Assembly (NCBI GenBank): GCA_015039365.1
Contig: WION01000357.1
Coordinates: forward strand, 1 to 53,923
From: Amanita rubescens
Lineage: Eukaryota > Basidiomycota > Agaricomycetes > Agaricales > Amanitaceae
Direction: 5' to 3'
DNA: 53,923 nucleotides
Shown: positions 44,501 to 53,923 of the stretch, in pieces
Numbering within the stretch: position 1 is the stretch's first letter
Layout of the letters: each line of letters begins with the position of its first letter
Notes under the pieces: model-generated
Database searches by the model: none
Seen by the model: the letters and a program-made list of their open reading frames with translations, nothing else
Told to the model about the DNA's origin: nothing
Made by a program: the position numbers and the translations under genes

Positions 44501-45076
44501 CGCGGAGGGGACCGAATGCAACTCTTCGTCTGCATATCTAGTTACAGAACGCGACTTTTTGTAAAGCGCGGGTTTCCAGATAGGTAAACCAAAAGGATGT
44601 TCCACGTTGATGAGCGATTGGCGGTCCTTGACAGTAATAGCTTCTTCTTCTGCTTCATGTTCTTCTTCATCACCATCTTCGTTCTCCTCATCCTCTCCGT
44701 CGCTTTCTTCGAGTTCATCTTCGTCCTCCTCGACGGCAGCGATTTTGCCTCGTCTTTTGTAACGAATCCTTCCTGTATCATCTCCATTGTCGATGCTACC
44801 TTCCTCACTGAAGGCGCTGTTGTCCTCGCGGTGACCACGGGTCGTCGTATGAGAACTTCCGATACTAGCACTTCTCAGGTCCCTTCTGTTGGTGTGTGCA
44901 GGTGAACTTCTAATGAGTATCGGAGGTGGCATCTGACGCGGCATATTTTGGGGCGAAGCGAGAAGTGGGTTGGGAGATAGGTGGTAGGGAGATTCAGACG
45001 AGAAAGCCTGACCAGCATTTCTGCGAGTGGGAGTAGTGGAAGACTGGCCACTGTCGTCGTCAGAAAAAGAGGCCAT
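41503..45076 (-). CDS. VNX1: Vnx1-type vacuolar cation/H+ exchanger, one frameshift
   Basis: Six exons (45076-42877, 42824-42239, 42184-42037, 41986-41870, 41816-41703, 41653-41503) encode about 1104 aa. A Ser/Pro and acid-rich N-terminus (EDEDELEESDGEDEENEDGD) precedes IFWGLVFGWWLALVCIAISA, GLGWYLAWPFGKYVE and VNIIFVNLLAVVFFVIFDGM. Exchanger motifs are SIGMGAVINATFGSIIEIIL and, in the second half, VTLFALVPNTTEFMNAMSFA. A zinc-ribbon-like segment (CLECPS, WICEHCYYKHPDP) sits between them, as in yeast Vnx1. The last intron (41654-41702) is GC-AG. A single extra base near 43035 breaks the frame between ISITYAYDTYPIV and QLVCLECPSD; exon length is 3316 nt, one over a multiple of three. Vnx1 exchanges Na+/K+ (low-affinity) for H+ at the vacuole. 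Confidence 0.88.
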
Positions 45077-45224
45077 GGGCGTCGTTGGCGACGGCGAAAG
45101 GAAACGCTCGTCGTCGCTAGCAGAGGTACTAGGTTGCCCAAAAATGGAGATGATGTAAGAATACGGCAAATGCCGGGTATAATAAAAACTAATCTAATGA
45201 TAAAGATAAAAAAAACCACCGTCG

Positions 45225-46931
45225 TTACTTCCTGAGCAGCTTTTCGTGCAGCTGAGCGCCCTTTAGTCGTGCCCGCAGATATTCCAGCCGCGCCTCATAA
45301 CGCATCATAACCTCTTCTCTCCTCCGCAGTATCTCCTCCATCTCCTCCTCATCTCCATCAATAGCCATTCCCCGATCTTCGCCGCCCTCTGGTACGACAC
45401 GCATCGGTGAGTGGTTAACACTCTTGGTCAAGCTAATATTGGAATTGTTTGCCACAACGTTCAAGCCTGAATGGCCAAGACTAGGCAAATTCACGCTCGA
45501 CGTCGAATTCTGCCGATGGAAAAGTGCGCCATGTCCCAAGGAAATGGGTGAACCTAGACTTTTCTTAGGCCTAACCTTCTTTGCCGAATATGCCGACCGG
45601 GCTATAGATGCGGATGTACGTCCAGATCGTCCAGATGTTCCTGACATGATGGATGAACCATCATTATCAACGTTCATACGATTAGATTGTCCATCAGGGA
45701 CCAGCGTCCAAGTAGACGCAGGACCATCGGGACCAATAACTGAGTTTCGACCCGTAGCTTTCTGCAACTTAGTGAGCGTCGTCAACTCCAAACCATTGAA
45801 TGCATCCATCATGCTCTTTGCTTCCGCTTCGATCATTAAGATTTCTTGCTTAATATCCTGAGACGTCTGCAATCGGTCGTCATCGTATAGACCACTGTAA
45901 CTCCCGAGTTGCTTGTTGTCTAGGCCCACGGCACGGAAGGAAGAAGGTGGGGTATTAAACCGTCTGATGCTTCCTGCTGTTGACCGCGTCGGCGTAAACG
46001 ACGTCACGCTTTCCATGTGCGCCCGATCAGAGCCTATATTCGTCTTGCGCGAAGTTATCGATATACTGTCTGTCGGAGCATGAGACGCTGAGGTATTGAC
46101 TGACGAAACGCTCGACCTCCTGGCGAGTGTACGAGGAATACTTGATGTAGCCGATTTCTCTGACACAAAGCTAGATCCATCGCTTAGATCTTTACTCCCA
46201 GAGGCAGACCGTCTTCCCGTAGCACGTCGAAAGAGGCTAGCCACACCCGATGATAGTGAATTCCTTGATGGTGATCGGTGGAGCTCAACTTGGAAATTGT
46301 TGGAGAGTGGTCGTGATACGGCTGTACACGCGAGGTTCAGTATGCTGAACGTTCAACGATAATTCCAAACTCACATCGGCCACTTGCAGAGGGGGAATCA
46401 TTATTCCGTGGTCTAGGTTTGGCGACGGGAACAACTGGGCTCTCTGTAGGCACCGTTGTCGTAGTTGCGAATCTTTCGAATAGATTCTGTCTCAGAAGCC
46501 GATATTCGTCGTCGCTACACCATTCGTCAGCCTCGTCAAGATAACCGAGCATAAGTCTATCTCAATACCTACTTGAGGAGGCCCTCCGAATTCGCCATCG
46601 CAAGCTCATTTAGTTTCTGCGCCAAGGTTACCCTATTTGAGCAAAGCTTAGATACTACGCGAATCGAGAAGTTAACGATAACATACGTAACTGAGTCCGC
46701 TGCTTTCCGTGGCGAGGGAGCTGGCGGGGATTTAATCGACGTACCACTCGCCTCGCCCTCTTTCTCCTTCTCTCTCTCCCGTTGCCGATTCGCAGGCGCA
46801 GGTGACTTTGGCGGTGGTGGAGGGAGCATATCAGGTGAACCGGGGTGTGGACGTTTAGCGTTTCTAGGTGGAGTGGCTGGTTCGATATCTCCGGTGATTC
46901 GCGGAGAACCACTGGGACCTGCAGTAGCCAT
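45225..46931 (-). CDS. Disordered protein with conserved LLNDDEYRLLR motif
   Basis: Four exons (46931-46692, 46646-46573, 46514-46375, 46288-45225) give 505 aa. The N-terminus is Pro/Ser-rich (PPPPPKSPAPANRQRERE) followed by a conserved-looking helical pair VTLAQKLNELAMANSEGLLN and DDEYRLLRQNLFERF, the junction of which is exactly rebuilt by a 58-nt intron. The remainder is Ser/Thr-rich with one further helix (DIKQEILMIEAEAKSMMDAF) and a C-terminal coiled coil (EEMEEILRRREEVMMRYEAR). I recall similar unnamed basidiomycete proteins but no function. It starts about 620 bp downstream of the CHL1 stop and its own stop lies about 150 bp upstream of the exchanger start, so all three are in tandem on the minus strand. 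Confidence 0.72.
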
Positions 46932-47553
46932 ACTTTGTTTAGGGTTCTTACTCCGTGCAAGCGGGCTTGACAGAGTGGGTGAATAGGGATGTGCGTTCGG
47001 CCCCGATAAAGTTTGTGACGCTGGTGAGTCTGTTGAAACATATGACGCGCTGGGGGTCTCGCGCCCTTTCCCCTTGCTCTTTCCGTACTAGATGCGAAAA
47101 GCGAGTAAGAAAAGAAAAAGGAGTTCACGTTGAACAACATGGTCTCTGCTGAGACGGTTGGAAATGGAATTGCTCACGAGTCGCGACCGGATAACCCGTA
47201 CAACCGCGTTTTCATTTCCTCCAGTACTTGTTGCATGGTTTTCAGGATTGTCTTCCGATTTTCTGGGAGAAAATAGTCCCATGCCTTCATAACGCACCAG
47301 TGGAGACTGCCAAAAAGTAAGGATTCGCCGCTTGCACTTGACTAGGTCACCGTTGCTTAAACAAAGGGCGGAATGGATTAACAAGGGGATAGGGGGCGTT
47401 TGACGGACAGAAAGAAAGCCGGAAGGAGAGAGAGTTGAGCGAAAGGGCGTGAGTATTAACAAATGAGTAAATTTAGCTAAGTCGTGACGATTTGATTTGT
47501 TGTTATCTCGTAACTCCTCAAAGCTATTCGGCTCCGCACAACGCGCAGGCCGT
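46932..47553. other. Intergenic between CHL1 and the disordered-protein gene
   Basis: About 620 bp. It contains open frames on both strands (for example 47088-47462) but none with domains or splice support. It presumably includes the CHL1 3' UTR and the promoter of the downstream gene. Confidence 0.45.
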
Positions 47554-50500
47554 TTATATCCCTCGTTTGTTCCTATAAAAAATTCCCAGCTCCTTCATGG
47601 CTTGGCCGAAAGTTTCTGTAACCAGTAATCTACTACCAATCCACTTTGGCAACTTTGCTCGAATGGTCCCTGATGCGTAACGCTGATCTAGCAAAATCAG
47701 CGACGCCCAATCGCCCTTGTGCCTAATTGCACGGCCTGCGAAAGAAAATTGAGAAACATGGATCCATACGAAAACAATTAAAAAATGCGGACCTATGCAT
47801 TGATTAACTGCGTTTAAGCACATGTTCTCATATAATTCCGTTCCTGCATCTTTCCTTGTTATGCCAGCGCCCGAGGTTGCATCTCGCTTTTCCCCTTGTT
47901 GTTTGACATATTTCAGTCGTTCCTGGAGTTCCGATGACCCAAGATTGGCAAATGGTAACCCAACTACAATGACAGCCCGCGCCAGATCATCCGCAAAATT
48001 GAGACCCTCTGATAATTTGGCCCCAACCACCGCGAGTAGCAATGATCCCGTCTTCTTTGACTCCGTGGACTACGTCAAGGACACCTAAGCATTGAAGGAT
48101 ACTTCACGGGGAATACTCACTGAGAGGCGATGTACTGCTGAAGCATACTCCGTCAACACCTTCTCTACATCTTTGCTATCATCCGGCTCAAAAAATACCT
48201 GAAAATTTCCCAGTGAAGAGCTTCAGTCAATCGATAGCTTACACAAACCTCTTTTCTGTCTCTCAATTTATCCAACTTTCCATTCTTCAGCCATGCCGCT
48301 TTCACAGCTCTCAGAAAACTATATGATGGGAAGAAGACTATCAGGCCAGCCGGTATGACACATGCAAAATTGAACAGAATCTGGCCAAGGTCATCAATCT
48401 AACGAAAGATCTCTTCATTAGACATAACTCGCGACTTGAAAGCCGAATCACGTACAACGCTTGCATCTCCCAGTCTTCCGGCTTTGTAATCCAGGGCCTC
48501 GCCTCGTGGGCTTTTGGTCACAACCAGGGCACGTAAACTAGTCTCAGGAATGACATGTCCACACGAGAAACTCGTAACTTTATCACAAGACAAAGTCGGA
48601 AACAACTGATTAATGACATCGGAGATCTTGAAACGGAATTTAACCGGACAGGACTTCTTTGGAACATGGGAAACATACGGGGGACATTGTGCCTCCAGCC
48701 AGAATGACGGACCTTGCAGTTTCAATGACTTCCATGAACCGGGGCGACGGATTAAGTTGCTGGTATTTCATCTCAACATCAAGCTTCTCCGGAGCACCAA
48801 CTAACGAAATAGAAACACGGCCATCTATCCAAACAAAATGAACCCCAGATCTAAAGGTGATTGATAACCGACCTTCACTGGCACCTGTTAGGGAAAGCAT
48901 GAATTCTTCCACGATACTTAACGGGGGAATAGCGCCCTTTCTCCGGGTACTGTTTGAATCTAGCACCAGAGAAATTCTATTTTATGACCAGGGAGCGACG
49001 CCATCCACGAACCTGCTTTTTCCGCTTGCTTCTCGGCATATCCTGATACCTTTCTAGCGACCTAGGCATAGATTATCAATCTAGTCTCCTGACGAGTGAT
49101 ATGGCTAACCTTACTTGTCTTTAAATACTTTTCTATCTCCAGAAAGTTGATACTACTGGCTTTTCGTCCCAATCGTTCCATGAACTCTGATATTGTCATG
49201 ACCTCAGTCAAATCAGAGTTACTACCCTTGCGTTTGGCCGAGTTGTGGTCAGGACCTTCAGACTTGACAATCTTGGACTCCTTCCACTCTAAAGCATATT
49301 GCTTCAGAGCGTCAAGGAAAACAAGTAAACGCTTTAAATGCACCAAGTGAATTCCCGAAAGTCGTGTTCGAAACCGTGAAATATACGCCGCCAATTGCTG
49401 TAACGCAGTTGCAAGTGTTCCATAAGGTAAGCGAACCGTAGACAGCGAGAGAAGAGTGGATATCAGATCTAACATCATCGTTAAGCGTACGCCGGGCTAA
49501 TGCTAGCATATCCTTACTGTGCGCTTCATCGACGATAACTATGTGATTGGTCAGATCAATTCCCAGAGCCTCGCGCGCATTCTGCTGGAGCAGAAGGTTA
49601 TACGGTAATGTCACTAGCTTAATTGATCTCAGTGCTAAAGGATTTGTGTTGATAAATGACGGTACTTCTGCCTGAGGAATGGCTCGTCGCGAACCAAAAT
49701 ATGGACAGACACCTGATAAGCGACCTGCCTCCGCTAGGTCTTCAATGTCCTTCGGCGTGGCCTGACTGGTATAAGATGATATATTTTAGCCCTAAAGATT
49801 GCACGTACCAAAATCTGGTCACGAAAATCGAACATTCTTTCCTCGTCGCTTGTCGGCGGTAGGTAAGGGCACTTCTTCTCATCCGATCCTGAAGAGACAC
49901 TGAGCAGTCGCGGAAACGACACTAACAAGCACTTACCATTAAGCATTTCTCGACAGCTTTCGTCCAAATCGCGACTAACAGCCCGAAGCTCGTCGTTGAT
50001 ACAAAGTTGCTTTCGGGACCCCAAGGAAACTGTCCTCGAGCATGGAGACTGTAATTCATGTTCGTCGCCTATCTCCAGAGGCCTTTTCCGCGACGCATCC
50101 CATGGTACAGTCGCATCACTATCTGCCGAGTGCAGGTTACGCACGGGAATCTTTAACTTCTGTAACTCTGGTAGAACCTGCGATAATTGGGAATGTGTTC
50201 GTGACGCATAATATATCTTTGTGCATGTTGGCTCCTGTTCTTCCACTGACCCACGCCCAGACGTTTTGTCCACCCTAATTTATTAGATTCCTTCAATGTT
50301 CATTCATATAATACTGACTTTGCCATTAGTGCACGAAGGGCTGAAGACATGTACATTTCTCCCTCCTTCTGACTTGAATCATCGTTAGACTCGGGAAGAA
50401 AATCGTCGTCGGCTAAGTCTTGGGGGTTGGCAGGGGACTCCTGCACTCGCCTCTAAAGCACGAGAAATTAATCAATGCATAAAAGCCCTGCTCAGAAGTC

Positions 50501-51005
50501 TCACCATTCTCTTTGTGGTCCTTGCCTGCGCCATCTTTTTCATCCTCGCTTCCCGCGCTCTGGCCTCCTGCCAATCCTCTGCTCATACTCCTGCTCGTTG
50601 AGATTCTATCTCACGTCTTTCTCGCTCTATCGATTGTTCTATTACCCAATCTTGCGCTTCCTACTTCCTCAACAAGTGACCTTTGACTGTATAGTGGCAG
50701 TACTCACCACCACCTGCTTCTCCAACAATCTCTTTTAGCTTTCCTTTCTTCGCCCTATCCCTATCATCTATAAGCCAAGTCATACTTGCACATAATAGGC
50801 TCAGGGTTTTCCCCTGTCATAGAAACTCAGTCTTCGTCAATGGTATATCTAAAATCGTTACCGTTCCAGTGGGACTCTCGACAATGGTCACTTTCTTTTG
50901 TTCGATTGCTTCATAGAGGTGACGCATTAAATCGACTTGTATTGAGTAAGGTGGGTCATAGGGAAATGCTGGGAAATGAGTCGGAATTGGAAGATCGAGG
51001 GACAT
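47554..51005 (-). CDS. CHL1: CHL1/DDX11 iron-sulfur DNA helicase, with breaks
   Basis: Sixteen exons: 51005-50862, 50813-50708, 50650-50505, 50452-50319, 50274-49937, 49888-49809, 49761-49666, 49617-49518, 49468-49110, 49061-48873, 48824-48679, 48626-48456, 48398-48249, 48198-48121, 48069-47793, 47735-47554. About 898 aa. Motifs in order: Walker A ESPTGTGKTLSLL (split by intron 1), motif Ia YYASRTHSQLSQ, four Fe-S cysteines (QLCIN, SCREM, KKCPY, GVCPY), DEAH box VIVDEAHNL, VILAGGTMSP, SFSCGHVIP, VFFPSY, VVGAKLSEGLNFADDLARAV and ending GDWASLILLDQRY. CHL1 acts in sister-chromatid cohesion. Two defects: an in-frame TGA at 50583-50585 inside a 21-nt GT..AG segment, and a missing base in the T-run 48980-48983 joining SLPGHK to RISLVLDSN. 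Exon sum is 2696 nt, one short of a multiple of three. Confidence 0.88.
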
Positions 51006-51754
51006 GATCGCGACGCGTTCAATTATGCGCGCTGTCACAAATTGTCTGCAGCAGAGATTGACTGCTGTCCAGATCGCGTGTCAGCTGGAGATCTCAACCT
51101 ACCCACGTTCTGTCAATCCTTCAGTCCTCAAACGTTGACATATATGTTCGTTTAAACTTTGACACTCAGGTATGGAACTGAAATCCTGAACTGGTTTGTC
51201 GGGCCTGATCTTAACCCACGAAATGACGTTCATGCTAACTATGAACCGAGGTGGTCCGTCCGTGCCATCGATCGCAAAAGCGTGCGAAACATATCATCCA
51301 GATTTTGCAAGACATCGGATCCTCCCGCGACACTTCCTCAAGGTAGTATCGATCGATCAATGCATTCTCGGCCATCGCTTGCTCCATTTCGGCTACAGTT
51401 CTTCTGGAAGAGGGCGCATTTTTTTGATGATTTACAAATGGGGCAAGCACAACGTCGACTTGAAATCGGCCTATTCATGATATATTTTGTCCACATTTCT
51501 GCTCTAAATTCAGTGTCTTAATCAGGCTCTGCATAAAATAATCATTTCTGAGGATGTTTCTGCCATCTACTACATTGAAAAGAGAGTAATTAACTGACCA
51601 TCAGTCCCCAACTTGAACCATGATGGTCCGAGCAGTGAGCATTCTTGACAAATTCTTAATGATCAAGGGTGGGGAGAAATACATATGTGGAATCCATCGA
51701 GACGTGCACAAGTTTCTGAAGTGGAATTACGTGGAACGTTGAGGCCCATACCTC
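51006..51754. other. Intergenic upstream of CHL1
   Basis: About 750 bp with one minus-strand frame (51235-51450; VAEMEQAMAENALIDRYYLE) that looks mildly protein-like but has no splice-linked neighbour or family. It could be an exon of an unrecognised small gene. Otherwise the region should carry the CHL1 promoter and the 3' UTR of the upstream gene. Confidence 0.4.
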
Positions 51755-52770
51755 TCAGGTTGGCTGAACAGCTATGTTGTCGCGCCAGCGGGCCAATCTC
51801 TCCGCACGCTCCTTCTGCATCTGTTCTCTCTCCTCTTCCTCTCTTTGCAAGTACCTTCTAAGCTCTTCCTTCCATATCGGATCGTCGTGCGCCAGCATGA
51901 TGAGTTGGTCTAGTATGGTAGCATCGGCACCCTCCGCATCCTCATCGACACCTTCGAGAACCAGGAGACCGTGGGGCGACTTGACGGAAAATTGCTCTAG
52001 CTCCTCCCCATCACCGATAATGGTTGGGAAATCCCGGAAGCCACCTTTGTCTGCAGTTTGTCCATGTCGAGTGTCAGAGCTTCCTTGTTCATCTCCGCTC
52101 CCGCCATTGGGAAGGGAATGAGATTGGTCGTTATGATTGTGGGTGTTTGTGGTCTGCGTGTTCGAGCGCAAGTATTCTCGGTAATGATCGATGCGTAACA
52201 ACACCGGGGCAGGCATGATAAGGGGAGGGATCATTCGTTTAAACTGGATTCAACAGCAATCAAAAAAATGAATGATCAAACGAAAGACTCACCGGCCTCC
52301 CTGCGGGCATAACGAACCACCTAGGAATGACATGAAGGAATGAATCTCTAAAGGTTGACCAGTTTCCGAAATTAAGCCGTATTCCAAAAGCATCAGGCGT
52401 AGGGTGTCGGAACGACAAATTTGGGAGTGGGAGAAGGGTTTCTTTGCCGGCGTCGGTCAGTTCATTGTAAGCAAGAACAGCTCCGCTAGCAAGTACAGGG
52501 TAGACCTCAAGCATGTAAGAATTATCCGGCAGGGGGGATCACTTGACGAATGAATACGAAGTGCTGAGGGCTTGATCCATTTGAAGTGGGTGGGAGATCC
52601 GTTCCACCCGCGGTCGCTTCATTGTCAACATATCCCTCTACCTGAATCTCTTCGGGAATCCTGACAAGAACGTACTCGCCAACTTTAAAGTCGGAAGCTC
52701 CACCCTCCAGCGAAAGAGGTCCCAGCTCGTATGCTGATCGCCTAGATTGGCCCGGGGCTTGGCTCGCCAT
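51755..52770 (-). CDS. Unknown conserved-looking protein with one frameshift
   Basis: Two exons (52770-52293 and 52243-51755; 49-nt intron) would give about 321 aa. The N-terminal half is beta-rich: DFKVGEYVLVRIPEEIQVEG, HFVFIRQVIPPA, then DNSYMLEVYPVLASGAVLAY and LSFRHPTPDAFGIRL, LHVIPRWFVMPAGRPFKRMI. A polar linker and a charged coiled-coil end (LRRYLQREEEEREQMQKERA) follow. One extra base at about 52526 (GG where the frame needs G) separates VIPPA from DNSYM; exon sum is 967 nt, one over a multiple of three. The FKVGEYVLV start recalls small beta-barrel adaptor folds, but I do not recognise a family and assign no function. Confidence 0.65.
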
Positions 52771-53923
52771 CAAGGTTGGAAGAAAAGGAAACTGTGTCAG
52801 ACAATGCGTGATGGCACCTCCCCAGTCGAGTCGTTCCAAACAGATGGCACACGCTCCCGATCACGCCAAGCCGCTATCGCTGGCAACCATAGTATCGCTT
52901 ATAGTCCGCACATCAACCTGTTACTCGAGTATTATTTTGGTAGCTAATTATACATATAAGCGCCTCCTATAGCTGGCTGCCGTATGATGCTTGTGTTTGG
53001 TACAGGAACTGTGATTCATCGGGTCCTGCCGTGGAAGTCTACCGCTGGATGCAGGAGATTGCGAATGAGATCTAGAGTTTTCAGGAGAAATGGAAAGGAT
53101 CGTTAGTCGATTATAGAAATGAATAATTCATGCAGACCCTGTTTAAGTCGCTGTGAATTGAGCAGAAATGTGGTCCAAATATTTAACCTAGAGATGTTTC
53201 GGCCCTACATAAATATCTCCCTGCCCGTGGCGAATTATTTATGTATAGCTACTAGCTCCTCGGACCCGGTCGTCGCTTGCGGTAACTCAACCCAACTTTT
53301 ATACACGCGTCATAATTCACCGGAACCTTGGGTCAAGATGACCACCATCTGGAACCATCCACCATCGACAGTACTAGACCCTATAGCAACACTCCGGACC
53401 TATGTTTCCATCTTCCATGCTTCATCGTGGCATCTGCATCGAACACCCTCGTTTTTGTACCCTCATCACACACTCCAGATCATACGTCCCTTGAAATCGA
53501 GTTGAGGCGTGTCTTTTATCTTAATGGAGGTGTGCCCGCCCATCCGGAGCTGGAGAATTGCAACAGGTGTACCTGATGGGACAGTGTTTCCCTTCTTGGC
53601 AAGGCTGATGGATATCGGTAGACATCCCCGAATTGTCGTTTGAAAATGTAATCGCTGTGGAATGAATCCTTGGTGACGCCACAAAAGGTGGTGAGCGGTA
53701 AATGGGACTGCGGGACTGCGATACCGTCAGAAGCAATTAAAACCATCTGCATCGAATGTACCATATACGAAAATGGATATCCATATTACGGGCTACGAAC
53801 ATGTCATTCAGACTTCTAGCAGCCAATGGGGGAACAGTATATCTCAGCCGCCATTGCATGAGTTAACGCCGCGTAAAGCGGACCTAGCATCTCATGATTT
53901 GGAACCTTCTCCTCACCATTGGC
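52771..53923. other. Right flank, no supported gene
   Basis: About 1.15 kb. The longest plus frames (53119-53505 and 53328-53576) overlap in different phases; the second ends with LRRVFYLNGGVPAHPELENC and might be part of an exon, but no donor/acceptor pair links it to anything. A gene entering from beyond the right edge cannot be excluded. Confidence 0.4.

Noticed and set aside
46515..46572. Suspected broken frame in the disordered-protein gene
   Set aside because: Extending the intron to the acceptor GGTGTAG gives a normal 58-nt intron and the continuous GLLNDDEYRLLR motif.
1..53923. CRISPR arrays, phage, integron or bacterial operon structure
   Set aside because: Introns in nearly every gene and fungal gene families show a eukaryotic nuclear locus; no regularly spaced repeats of that kind are present.

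Overview
The window looks like nuclear DNA of a filamentous basidiomycete, probably an Agaricomycete. Genes are broken by many 41-90 nt introns with GT..AG (occasionally GC..AG) borders and CTAAC/CTNAT-like branch points, exons can be as short as 4-12 nt, and intergenic gaps are mostly 30-600 bp. The gene complement is fungal: a Vip1-type RRM protein, a She9/Mdm33 protein, a Vnx1-type exchanger, a Cdc11/Nud1-type septation scaffold and a KEX2-processed secreted repeat protein. No rRNA, tRNA, CRISPR, prophage or intact transposon was recognised. Exon borders were worked out by hand from splice consensus and reading-frame continuity. The summed coding length is divisible by three in most models. 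The exceptions are models where a single-base indel is independently visible.

Layout. 0.5-2.2 kb: METTL25/RRNAD1-type methyltransferase (-). 2.2-6.2 kb: gene-poor. 6.2-7.9 kb: TALE homeobox regulator (-). 8.3-12.9 kb: large Cdc11/Nud1-like leucine-rich-repeat scaffold (-). 12.9-15.2 kb: gene-poor, then a doubtful ORF at 15.2-16 kb. 16.4-20.6 kb: three + strand genes (Vip1-like RRM protein, class I methyltransferase, Yea4-like nucleotide-sugar transporter). 20.6-22.4 kb: a divergent pair, a secreted proline-rich PGVPA-repeat protein (-) and a DUF202 membrane protein (+). 22.7-28.1 kb: + strand SET-domain protein, NADPH-cytochrome P450 reductase and She9/Mdm33. 28.2-29.4 kb: methyltransferase (-) containing a 4-nt microexon. 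29.4-34.5 kb: a looser, decayed-looking stretch with a HIT hydrolase, a head-to-head pair of related short ORFs, degenerate CACGTG-bearing repeats and small unknown genes. 34.5-41.3 kb: Dpb3/POLE4-type histone-fold protein (+), a CaCA cation exchanger (-), DDB1 (+). 41.5-47 kb: Vnx1-type exchanger (-) and a disordered protein (-). 47.5-51 kb: CHL1/DDX11 iron-sulfur helicase (-). 51.7-52.8 kb: a conserved-looking unknown protein (-). The last 1.1 kb has no convincing gene.

Recurring themes are chromosome biology (Dpb3-like, DDB1, CHL1, SET and homeobox proteins), three separate SAM methyltransferases, and two CaCA-superfamily exchangers flanking DDB1. The most unusual points are: (1) the 4-nt microexon that rebuilds the methyltransferase GSG motif, (2) three GC-AG introns, (3) single-base frameshifts in five otherwise well-preserved genes, best explained by assembly errors but possibly real, (4) a 21-nt GT..AG segment carrying the only stop codon in its CHL1 exon, and (5) a WIAP/WTK ORF pair in inverted orientation. 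I see no complete new multi-gene system. These are local oddities.
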